This document shows, in pieces, positions 43,201-55,200 of a stretch of DNA of 64,000 nt. The number at the start of each line of letters is the position of its first letter. Position 1 is the stretch's first letter. Under the pieces are notes generated by a model. The model was not told the DNA's origin and did not search any database. It was given only the letters and a program-made list of their open reading frames with translations. Position numbers and translations under genes: made by a program. Origin of the DNA: Arcuatula senhousia (lineage: Eukaryota > Mollusca > Bivalvia > Mytilida > Mytilidae); contig OZ020304.1 in the NCBI GenBank assembly GCA_963971305.1, forward strand, positions 20,876,103 through 20,940,102, in the 5' to 3' direction.

Positions 43201-46200
43201 TAATTAGGCGTTGTGAATAACAGAGTAAGATATTTATCAGACTTAATTATAGAAATGGTAAAGGAGATGTGCATATACAGAATGTCCACAAAGGGGTCTT
43301 TTACGTCCATGAAGCGTGGCACTCTCCACACACGTTGGCCCACTATGGTCGGCGGTCAGGGTTTCCGTATTATAGACCTGACAACCCCTGCGGACGAGGG
43401 CCACCCTATTCAGCCACCTAGGGTACACACTTGGTCGCTCTGTGGGCTGAACACTGACCCGACGTCAGAATCCCAAGACCCTTAGTCGCCTCTTACGACA
43501 AGCTAGGCTTTGCTGTGGGCCTATTCGCCACCCGGGCCCCGCACGGGACCGCCAAGTAGTGCACCACATAGGCTAAATTTTCCGCCCCTACCCACATCTC
43601 CCCTTTTCCTGTGGTTCTTCAAAATTTACCGGTCCTTTGTGTCCCATCCCACCCCCATATTTCATTTATCATCATTATTTCATGTTCATTGTATCATCCT
43701 TTTCATGTTCATCGCCCGGGGGGGGGGGTTACTCCGGTGTTTTATGACGGGGTGTGCATTTTGTAGATTGAAATTGGTACCCGAATCTATGTCAGAAAAT
43801 CGTCAAAAACATACCCAAATCTATGTGATTAGCAAAAAATACCCATATCTATGTAACGAAATAAAAGTCCATCAAGGTTTTTTTCATTTATTAGAGCCTT
43901 ACAAAATTAATTACAAGTCTTTTTCTTATTAAAAATGACATCTTAACTTCGTAAAGTAAAAGACACCTTTTCTGTTTTGACTCTCATGTCTATGTAAGAC
44001 ATCAACAAAAATGGGTACCAAATCTATGTGTACTGCTTAAAAAAAGATACCCAAATCTATGTAAAAAATTGTGAAAAATGGACCCATAAAAATTGCACAT
44101 CCCGTATATTGTATATAGGGAGTAACCCCCCCGGGGTTCATCGCCTGTAAATAACCTATATAGCGTTGCACGAGCGTAAAACACCAACTCACTCACTCAC
44201 TCACTCTACAGAAGGTCACACAGATTGTTTAAATGTTTCATATATACCAATAAAGTGGTTGATATAAAAGTGTAACTCAAAGGTGTCACGGACGTACATT
44301 TCTATCACTATATTATCGTCATAATTTAGCGAGGGCATAAAATACAGTTTCCCTTTTACAGGAAATAACAGTACCATAGTAAATTTTCTAACCAGAAATA
44401 ACAGTACCATACCACATTTACCACGCGAAATAACAGTACAATTTTAGAATTACCCACTGCAACTAATCGTTGAAAAGCACAACAAATAATATTGATGTCA
44501 ATATCAAAACGCATGACAAAGGAAGAAAAATGATTTTTATGATGGGTTTAATTCATGATTTAATGCATGGTCATTGTTTTATTTGTTTTTAAGAGACAAC
44601 CAATCAAATATTTCAGTTAATGTGCTAATTTTCCAGCAAGAAATATCAAATAAAAGTTTACACAGACATTTTTACTTTTCAATTTTTTAAAGGTTGATTT
44701 GAAATGTTCATTTAAATAATATACTTTCCATTTTACAGCTTAGCAATACCGTTTTGCTTCAGAATCTTTAAATTTAGGTGTCGGTAATCAATATAAGAAA
44801 ACCACGTGATGCACAATTGGGGAAATAACAGTACCCGGCACGGGAAATAACATTTCATAGAGTACCAACATGGCATAGTGTGATATCAGTGGAGCATTTA
44901 AATTTCCATAGAACATCTAACGTTAGGTTCTTTATAGACAAATCATGCGTCGGACACAGATTGAAAATGAATCAATGACACTTTTTATTATTTAGGGTCA
45001 TCAAAACAAAAAAAAGTTTTTAGTTTTTGTATTTTTTATAAAGTCTAACTTTATGCCTTGTAGTTAATTTTATTTTTCCTTTTTACTGTGTTCTCAGGGC
45101 TGTCATTTTCTTAAGCATTTGAACTATTGGCTAGAGTATGTCGATTAATAGACAAAGCGCGTATACGTATCGGGCGTATCTGAAAGAAGTTTTCATTACA
45201 CTCGCTTGTTCTTTTATTTAGTAAGCTATTAACATAAATTTGTACATTCATTTTACATGTACTTAGTAACTAACTTTGATTTTTGTCGGTGATTTGCATC
45301 TTTATTATCTCAATCAGCTCTAACGATTCGAGTTCATTGCATGCAACTTAATATTACTACCTGTTCGCTTTGTAGATATTACATCATAGGAAAAGGTTTC
45401 ATTTCCAACAGTGCAAACAAGCTTAGCATCTTCAACACATTGGCTAATTCTAAATTTATATGAAGCTTGTTTTAGTCCTTTCAATGTGTCATGGTCAGTA
45501 ACATTAGATTCCAACAGATCTGCCTATGTATGGAAAATAAAACAACATTCTTATTCGTTTTATTTTAAACAGGTGTGGACCATGTTCTGATTCATGCATA
45601 GTGGTACTTTCTTAGAATATAGGTCCTAGAATAAATGTTGAATAGAAAGAAACATTTATAGTTACTAATGTTTCTACCGGTTAACACTGTGGGAATAAGT
45701 TTAAACAAATTCAAATTTAATACGAATGATAGTATGAGGGAACTAATAGTGGAACTGATTAAGCACAAATGTCTTATTCGTTCCACAACTTGTTTCCTTT
45801 TTTGAATATGAATAAAGCCAATAAAAGGTGTACCAAGGGGGTAATCAAACATCAATATACTGAATAGACAATGGCAAAACCGTGAGACAAAAAAAACAAA
45901 CAATAAAATCGAAACAAACCACAAACAAACAAACAAACCAAAACACACACAACACAACCAAACTGCATTTAGCAACGTGAACTTATTAGTGTATAAGTCG
46001 AAACGAGTTCAGGTGCACCGGAAGAGTAAGCAGTTCCTGCTTGCTATAGCACATCCGTCACGATGCCAAAAATCGATTCAGTTTGTTGGTCAAAATTACA
46101 AATACCAAAACGCGGGTATAAACGGTTAATTTGGATATGCTATATATCGATATTTCAAGGAGTAACCTCTCATCAGTAGCATTTAAATCGAAACATTGGA

Positions 46201-49200
46201 AGGTCAAATCCAAACTGTTAAAAACGAAAAGTACTCAAAACCAAAACGTTCGAACAAGGAAGCCAAATCCAGCACCGAGGATATCGACCATGTGCATTAC
46301 AAGGAAAGAAACCCGGTGATTTAAACAATTTCGAATTTAAAAATCGGAAATTTCAGCAACAAATATATTAGAAATTTTATGGTAAATCGTGTCAGACAAG
46401 TCTGACTACCAGGCTTGTGATTACCCTCGGGGACCTCTGGTCCACCAGCAGCGGTTATCGCCCAGTGGTTTCAAAATTACTAATACCAAAACGCGGGTAT
46501 AAACGGTTAATTTGGATATGCTATATATCGATATTTCAAGGAGTAACCTCTCATCAGTAGCATTTAAATCGAAACATTGGAAGGTCAAATCCAAACTGTT
46601 AAAAACGAAAAGTACTCAAAACCAAAACGTTCGAACAAGGAAGCCAAATCCAGCACCGAGGATATCGACCATGTGCATTACAAGGAAAGAAACCCGGTGA
46701 TTTAAACAATTTCGAATTTAAAAATCGGAAATTTCAGCAACAAATATATTAGAAATTTTATGGTAAATCGTGTCAGACAAGTCTGACTACCAGGCTTGTG
46801 ATTACCCTCGGGGACCTCTGGTCCACCAGCAGCGGTTATCGCCCAGTGGTTTCAAAATTACTAATACCAAAACGCGGGTATAAACGGTTAATTTGGATAT
46901 GCTATATATCGATATTTCAAGGAGTAACCTCTCATCAGTAGCATTTAAATAAAAACATTGGAAGGTCAAATCCAAACTGCTAAAAACGAAAAGTACTCAA
47001 AACCAAAACGTTCGAACAAGGAAGACAAATCCAGCACCGAGGATATCGACCATGTGCATTACAAGAAAAATCCGGTCAAATCCGGAAATAATTACATTAC
47101 AAGTTTTAGCTTTTCAAAAAGCTGGGGAAGCTTCGCTGTAGCGGCATTTAAAGGAAAAGAAAGTGTATATCGGTTTATATTTAAAAATTACAAGTCACTG
47201 GACTCTCAGAACTTTATAGAATGTATCAGGAACATGCCTAAAATTACAATGCAAGAAATATTACCCTGAGCTGAAGGTCATATATAAGAAAACAACAGAT
47301 TTCTGTTTAATGTTCAGTTTCTCTGTTACAGTTGCTTTGCCATATTATAATGGTCTCCTTTAAGGATCAGTGGCCATTAAAAATGATATCTTATTACGCC
47401 AATAAGTTATTACTGAGTCTGTGTCTAATTGGTCTAATTAAATTATTTTTGAGGACGAATAGAAATGGCTAACTATATATGGAAAACATATGTTGCATGC
47501 GTCTTATGAAAGTTGATCAACCGAATGAAAATGAGTTTCGGGTATAAAATTGCTTGACACAATAGGACATTATAAGAGGTAGCTAAATGTACGCGTCTAT
47601 AAAGGGACAATTAGATGAATTTGCCTGGAAAACTGTGATATATTTCTTTTACACGGCAGTCTTAAGATATTCGGTAAACAAGAAGCAGAAGTGTAACGAA
47701 CAAAAAATGCTTGATATAGAAGAAAATCATACTTGGCAAATGACATATAGTTGCCGAAAACCTGCGATGAGGAATTCTTGTTAGTTGTTCCAGGTACATA
47801 CGCCCTGGAGACAGGGCCTGTCTTCCACCACGAGGAGGCACTGGTCGGAATTCTACAAGACAACTTTTCAGCACGGTTCATTATACTTTTATAAGCCCAA
47901 AGTGTTGCCAAACAAAAAAGCTTATATTTGGATGATGATGCACAGCAAAAGAAACATAAAAATAATCTGGACTTATAAATCATATGTTACAACAAGATTT
48001 ATGTAAATAAAGGTAATAACAAAATTACCGAACTTGAATGATCAATCTCATAGTCCAGAGAAAATGACAAAAACGAATCAGTCATACCGGAGAACTGGTG
48101 GATCGCAATGGTCCTGACTTGGTACAGGCATTTCAAACGAAATGGTGGGTTAAACCAGGTTTTATGGCGCCAAACCTCCCTCTTCCATTGCGATCTTAGG
48201 ATCCGGTAATGACCATAGAACACAACATAGTTGTGAGACACAATAGGGATATTGAGGTGATCATCTCAGTACTATTGTAATGTTGTAATCTATTCTTGCT
48301 CAGCGATCAATAAATATCAGGTGATATTTTAGTGGATTTGTCGAGGTCACCTGGTCAAAGCAATTTTAATCAACGGTAAACATTAAATTGTACCGTGTCC
48401 AGTTCTGCAGAACACAAAATGGCCTTATCATGATCAAATCGTCTCTTTTCAATAACTGATTCACGATTATAGTTATTCGTTAAGCCACTGAAACGATCTG
48501 TTACTTTTGTAACCTTATTAAACAGCCAATCAACGCGTTCATAAGTGATTGATTATTTCAAGATGGCGTGAATATCCTATGAAATTAATAGCTTCGCACC
48601 TTGATGCGAAGCAATCAAACTCTATGTCAAACCAACATCTGTGCTCATCTGAGATATAAAATCCCGTATTTTTCTATAAGCACATGATGTCATCCGTAAA
48701 ATTTCTTGAGTGATGAAAACAACCTGTGTTAACAATTTGTTTGTCAGCCATGTAGCTCTATCAAGGACGTCGTTATACTCCCAACCTGGTCTGGAACAAC
48801 GAATCAAATGTGATACATAAACTCCATATGCTTGAGCGGACGAAATGTTGCTACATAGATTGGGAAAGTTGACTAATTTTATTTCATTTAATTGTTCACG
48901 TCGATTTCTGATAGTGAAACCAATATCACATCCTGAATTTTATTTTAATGAATTTTATAAAGCTCACAAGTTTATAAACAGTCTATTAGAAATGAATAAT
49001 CGGCTTCAATATTAATTACGCAAAGGATATGAATAGAATATTTTGGTTGAATCTTTCAATTAGATGTTTTTTACAGCAGTCGATTGATGATTCTCAGCTA
49101 GCTGTCAACAACAGCAAGTGTTCCATAGAGAGTTGCTTTTCCGTAATTTCGTTTGGTCTTGTTGTCTTTTATCTAAGGTTCTCTCTAGTGGAAATGAAAT

Positions 49201-52200
49201 TTTTGTGATCGATTTGATTTTTATTGTGCGTTTATTTTGTGTGCTTTGTATATTTTGGAATATTGATAGAGGATGGCTGGGCCCAAAAAACTAGTTATAC
49301 CCGCCAAATTTTATATGTGCCTGTCCTAAGCCAGGGATCTTTGACAAAGCTTTTGTTTTTGTGTTTTTCGTATTTTGTATTCACCGAATTTGTCTTTTTC
49401 CTTTCAGACTTAGGACATTGTATGTCCTATCTTCTGATCATTCATTCTTTCATACACACTAGATTTGTAACGGGTATCACTTTGGTAATCAATAGATTAA
49501 AGTTATTAGTGCACATTTAATGAACGAACCTAAGTGAGCACGCTCACATACCCCACGCGTCCAAATAATTGACAGAGAATATCTATATATTTCGAGTTAA
49601 GAATAAAAAAAATCAAGAGTTGTTGTCTTTCCAAGTCGGCTGGCTCGTTAAACAGGAAAAAGTGAGTGACAGACCTGAAAATGTATCCCACCATATGGGA
49701 CCCCTACCTGAAGCTACATACCAAATATTAAAAGCCTACAATTAATAGTTGCTGAGAAATCTGTTACGAAAATTTTCAACCCTGAAAATTTAGTGAAAAA
49801 AGTATAAATCAGCTCTTTAAACAGGAAGAAGATGATCGACAGACCTGAAATGAATCCCACCATATGGGACCCCTACCCGAAGCCATATACCAAATATCAA
49901 ATACCTACAATTAAAAGTAGCTGAGAAATCTGTTACGAAAATTTTCAACCCTGAACATTTAGTGAAAAAAAGTGTAAGTCGGCTCGTTAAACAGGAAGTA
50001 GATGACTGACAGACCTGAAAACGTATCCCACCATATAGGACCCCACCTGAGGCTACATACAAGATATCAAAAGCTTAGGATTAATAATAGCTGAGATATC
50101 TGTTACGAAAATTTTGATCACTGACAGACGGACGGACTGACGGACGGACGGACCAGTTAAAACATTATACCCTTCGCATCTTCGTTGCGTGGAGTACAAT
50201 AAACAGGCTAGGGTGGCAGTTAAATTTCGACATAAGTTTTCATTTCATATTTCCGATGTTTGCTCTAAAATTTTATGACAAAAACAGGTTTTCTCTTAGG
50301 AAAAGGTCGTGGAATAAATTTTTTCCCCTTGCCTTGCGATTTATCATGTATTTTAACATGATCACCATGGCTTAAATGTTGAAAAAATAACTATCTTCGT
50401 GGCCGAGATTTCATTCAATCCTTTTCTAACTGAAAGAAATCCGACTCTTACAAAACGTGAAAGCTTAGGATGTAAGATTTTTTCCCGTCGAGATTTTAAA
50501 ATTGACACATACAAATCCACTGTTTACCTATGTAGTATACACATGACGTCAATATGCCTTCATTTTTACGAAGGGAGAATATAATAATGTACTGACCCAA
50601 CTTATTGATAAGTTTTTTTATAGACATCATACCTCTATATTCAAAGCACACGTTGGATGTGGGTATACTTTCCCTATATTTATCTCAACAACCAATGCTT
50701 CTCCGTCTGCTGTTATGTTTTTTCGTATATCACCATCTCCCGGCTTGACTAAAATATTGAAATTTAGATAAAATCTAACAAACTTATCATTTATTTGAAT
50801 TTTTAATTCATATCTAAATTAACAAGATTATTCAGAACTGAACAAGGAATCTGTTAGCAACTATTCACTTTGTATCCCGGCTATCAACAAATTGACTAAG
50901 TCGTTAAATAGCAATTATATATCTGCCAGACCTTGTAAATGTCCTCAAACTGAAATCATATACCAAATATAAAGTGACTGTGACAAAACGTTTCCGAGAA
51001 AACTATACTGTTACGAAAATTTTCAACAAATGACCAATTATGTTAAAATTTGACTAAACCGGTAAAGAGAGAGTATATATCTGACTGACCTAATTTCAGT
51101 ACTCGCATGAAGGACATATGAAAGGCCATTTACCAAATTTGAAGTTACTGTGATTTGCAGTTAATAAGAAAACTTTTATGAAAGTTATGCTGCCGAAGAC
51201 CCATAATAAAATAATAGTATATTCATGTAGGAAACATAACAGGAATTAAGTATTGCGCAACCGGAAGTCAGACTGTGACAGAGCTTGAAGCTAGATATTA
51301 AAACTTTGCTGGACTGTGATTGGATTATAATATCAAGACTGGATTATCATTGTATTTTTTCAAGTTTTTAAATGGATGTAGTTTAATAAAATAAGAATAA
51401 AATTTTCCACATGATGGATAATTTTTTTTGGTGATTTTTCAAACAAGGGTGAAATTTTCATTAACACCGGAGAAAAGTGTATGTAAACATCCGCCAGCTG
51501 AACTCGGCATTCAACAGCTCTCTCAAAAGGCGGTCAACATATGATTTGACACCACTTATTCAATGGGAAAAAGGTTATACCATATAGATTTAATTTTATT
51601 CACATCAAACACTCTTCAGGGAAAGGTTGAAAGACTGAAAATAGTTGTTTGATTATAAAGGGGAAGCAATTACCATCATGTTCCCTATAGCCAAAATTAT
51701 GTTTCTGTGTTTTCTTAACTCAAGCTTTTGATATCCACTTATTTTGGTCTTATTTACTCATATCAAGTCTGATTGAAGGCCAGAATCACAACATCACTTA
51801 TAATTTCTGTTTTTGGGCTCAAATAAAACACATTTTGAAAAATACATTGATTTCAATGGAATTTTATGCCGCAGTCACATTATTTGTCTTCTGTGTGTCT
51901 CTTCTTATCTAAATTACTTGCCGTACTTACATAATAAGTCATTTAGTAAAGCCCTACTCACAAAAGCTGAACAAACCTTTCATTGATTTCATTTTTTTCT
52001 TAACAGCTATTGACTTAGCACCAGAATCAACATTTGCGCCATGAATGCATAAGAGGGGAAGAAAAATTATGGATCAACGATAGACTTCAACTATGGCTTA
52101 TAAAGCATTCTTGCTCATATGCAGGTAAATTTCTATCGAATTCTGTATAATGTGTTGAAATATTTATGTTCATTCATCTTTATTCACATATTGCGACATG

Positions 52201-55200
52201 GCAGTTAAAAATATTTTATACGGCCAATTTTCTAGGTAGACAATTTTCATTCCTTTTCTCTTTTTAGAATAAATCCCCATTCAACTGCTCAATGTGGAAA
52301 ATAAGTAGCAATACTATGTATCTTTACTACGAAAAAGATAAGATAAGAAAACATTGCTTAAAATTTTGTTTATTTAGACATTGTATGTTGTTATATTTTG
52401 TAGGTGTTTCATCGTTGGCCGCAGCTGAACAGTAGACATTCTTAAATCACCACAGGAAGTTAAAAAAGAGGTATAAAGATTTGAAAACTTTTCGTTATTC
52501 TTAAAAACAGATTCAAAAACAAGAAAAAAGTGTTGTGCGAACAAATGTCATGCAGGCCTAACAGTATAGGAAACATAACAGGAATTAAGTATTGCGCAAC
52601 CGGAAGTCAGACTGTGACAGAGCTTGAAGCTAGATATTAAAACTTTGCTGGACTGTGATTGGATTATAATATCAAGACTGGATTATCATTGTATTTTTTC
52701 AAGTTTTTAAATGGATGTAGTTTAATAAAATAAGAATAAAATTTTCCACATGATGGATAATTTTTTTTGGTGATTTTTCAAACAAGGGTGAAATTTTCAT
52801 TAACACCGGAGAAAAGTGTATGTAAACATCCGCCAGCTGAACTCGGCATTCAACAGCTCTCTCAAAAGGCGGTCAACATATGATTTGACACCACTTATTC
52901 AATGGGAAAAAGGTTATACCATATAGATTTAATTTTATTCACATCAAACACTCTTCAGGGAAAGGTTGAAAGACTGAAAATAGTTGTTTGATTATAAAGG
53001 GGAAGCAATTACCATCATGTTCCCTGTAGTTATATGCTGCGAACTGATTACGAAGTTGTTACGGTGTTATCAAGATAAGTCGAGAATTAGATCCGAAGGA
53101 GAAACGAAGTTTAACTTAACGTTGGCTGTAAAACGTTATGTTAAGCATACGATGGGTCTACGATGCATCACGATGGGTATACAAAGTATGAAATGTAATA
53201 ACGCGATTTGCAATAAGATTGTTTAGTTTGGTCTGTATAAATTGTCCTTGGCTGCCTCTAATTAGTATGTATGGATAACAAGTCAAAACGAAGACTTTTC
53301 ATGTATAGCCTTGCTGTCCATGAAGTGTAGATGAGAAATTTTATCTAAAACTAATATGTAGAGAGTGTTAAGATAGAACAGAAAAAGACGATGTTACTTT
53401 ATCTTGTTTTGTTCGTACTTTGTGTGAGTTGACCAAAGGACACATAATCTGAGAACAGCAAGTAGCCCAGTGCGGAGCCCGGGGAGGCGAATAGGCCCAC
53501 AGCACCGCTTAGCTTGTCGTTAAGAGTCAACTAGAGAGCGCTCAGAAACCTGACATCGGGTCAGGCCGCTTAGACTATAAAGCGACTGGGATGTGTGCCC
53601 CAGATGGTTGAATGGGGAAGCCCTGTCATAATACGTGCTGGGGTCGTCAGGCTATAATGCAGGAAACCAGACCGCAAACAATAGTGGGCCAACATGTGTG
53701 GAAAGGGCAACGCTGCATGCATGGAAAAGATTCCTTTGTGGACCGCCAAGTAGTGCACAACATAGGCTAAATTTTCCGCCCCTTCCCACCTCTCTCCTTT
53801 AATTTTCAAGGGGTCTTCCTTTGTTTTCCACCCCACCCTCATTTTTGTCTCTCAGTGTGTGTAGGTTCAACCAGGAAGCATCATTTTATTTTCGACAGAT
53901 AAGGATTGATTGTTTGAATTTGGGTAAGGTTTAGTTTAAACATATTTATTTATCCTGGATTGGGAAACAAGCTTTATGCTAATGGGAATGCCTCTCCAGC
54001 TAGCAGTTTGCGAGTGTGGATTTTAAGGCGGCCCCCATTGAACCTCCTCTTATCGAACTCTATTAAGGTGTCTTTAACGTGCATGGGGTATTGCTCTCCA
54101 CATACACGGCACAACCTTTTTTTCGTCTCTTCCGATGGACCAACATCGTTCCTTGAGACCATCCTCGAAAATGGTGTCAAGATAGAATCGGAAAATTGGT
54201 TCATGAAATTTTCACCCTCTGAGGAGGATTGAATAACAAACCTTGGGTAAGGGTAAGGGTTGGCTATATCCCACACAGTTAAGTATGGCATCAATTCAGG
54301 TAAAGGTTATTTATTGTCATTCACCAAAGGTAAGGGTTCCAGATCGTGCGAATTGTTTTGAGAAGGTTTCATCACTTTTTGACTGCATAAGCCTATGAAG
54401 CGTTGAGTCCTGTGAGTTTGTTCGTTTTCTTTCTGGTTTGTGATCGCACATTGGACCTTTTTTGCATGACATAAATAGGTCTGTATTATGGGTGCTGTGT
54501 CCTAGTGGGTCTACACAATTCAATTTATTGTTTCAATTAGTTCTTGTCCTGATTATGACTAAAATATTGTTGAATGGACATAAACAAACAACAACAAAAA
54601 CAAACAAAAGAGCAAGTTTATGTTGTAAAAACATTTCACCAAAGCATACATTGTTATTGCAAATCGCATTATAATAGATATGACAACCCGTTTTGCAATA
54701 AAGTGTGAAATGTAATAACGCGTTTCGCAATAGAACGACAAATCAGTCTACAATTTGCCCGTTGCTCTCATTATTTGTTTATATGGATGAAATATAAAAC
54801 TAGGTATCTTTACGTATACACACGCTGCATGTCTCTGATGTTGAACAGCAGTAGTACATATAATTCTCAATTTAAAAGAAAAAAACCTGAGCTACATGTA
54901 CTTTTTTCGGTGCAACGATTCAATGTTACACGCCATACCTGAACTAAAGCCTAACTGAAATTGATTTATAAATGTTCCTATAAGACACTATTAACACGTT
55001 TGATACTTTTCACTCTATGCCATTACACTAGTTAATAAGGATAAACGAATACAAAGCGAGGTCTTCGCGACGCCGTGTATCCCACGCATCACCTTTGGAG
55101 AGCTTTTTGTTTCATTCGTGCCGCCATCGTAAGATAAATGAAACCGACGACAAATAAAAGGCAACACGAAATCATAAGATGCTTTCACGAAGGCATTACG

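Noticed and set aside
46131..46700. Two identical 62-residue frames as duplicated genes
   Set aside because: They are the same position in two 381-bp satellite units, and dispersed copies of the family do not preserve the frame.
47597..47983. 128-residue minus-strand frame with several cysteines
   Set aside because: No signal peptide, no domain and overlapping frames on both strands. Probably chance.
51230..53024. LTR retrotransposon with 456-bp LTRs
   Set aside because: Ends are imperfect inverted repeats next to TA, not TG...CA. No primer-binding site, polypurine tract or ORF between. Kept as two MITE copies.
53960..54294. Overlapping 90- and 106-residue frames on opposite strands
   Set aside because: They lie in a SINE-like repeat sharing a core with the SINE D family.
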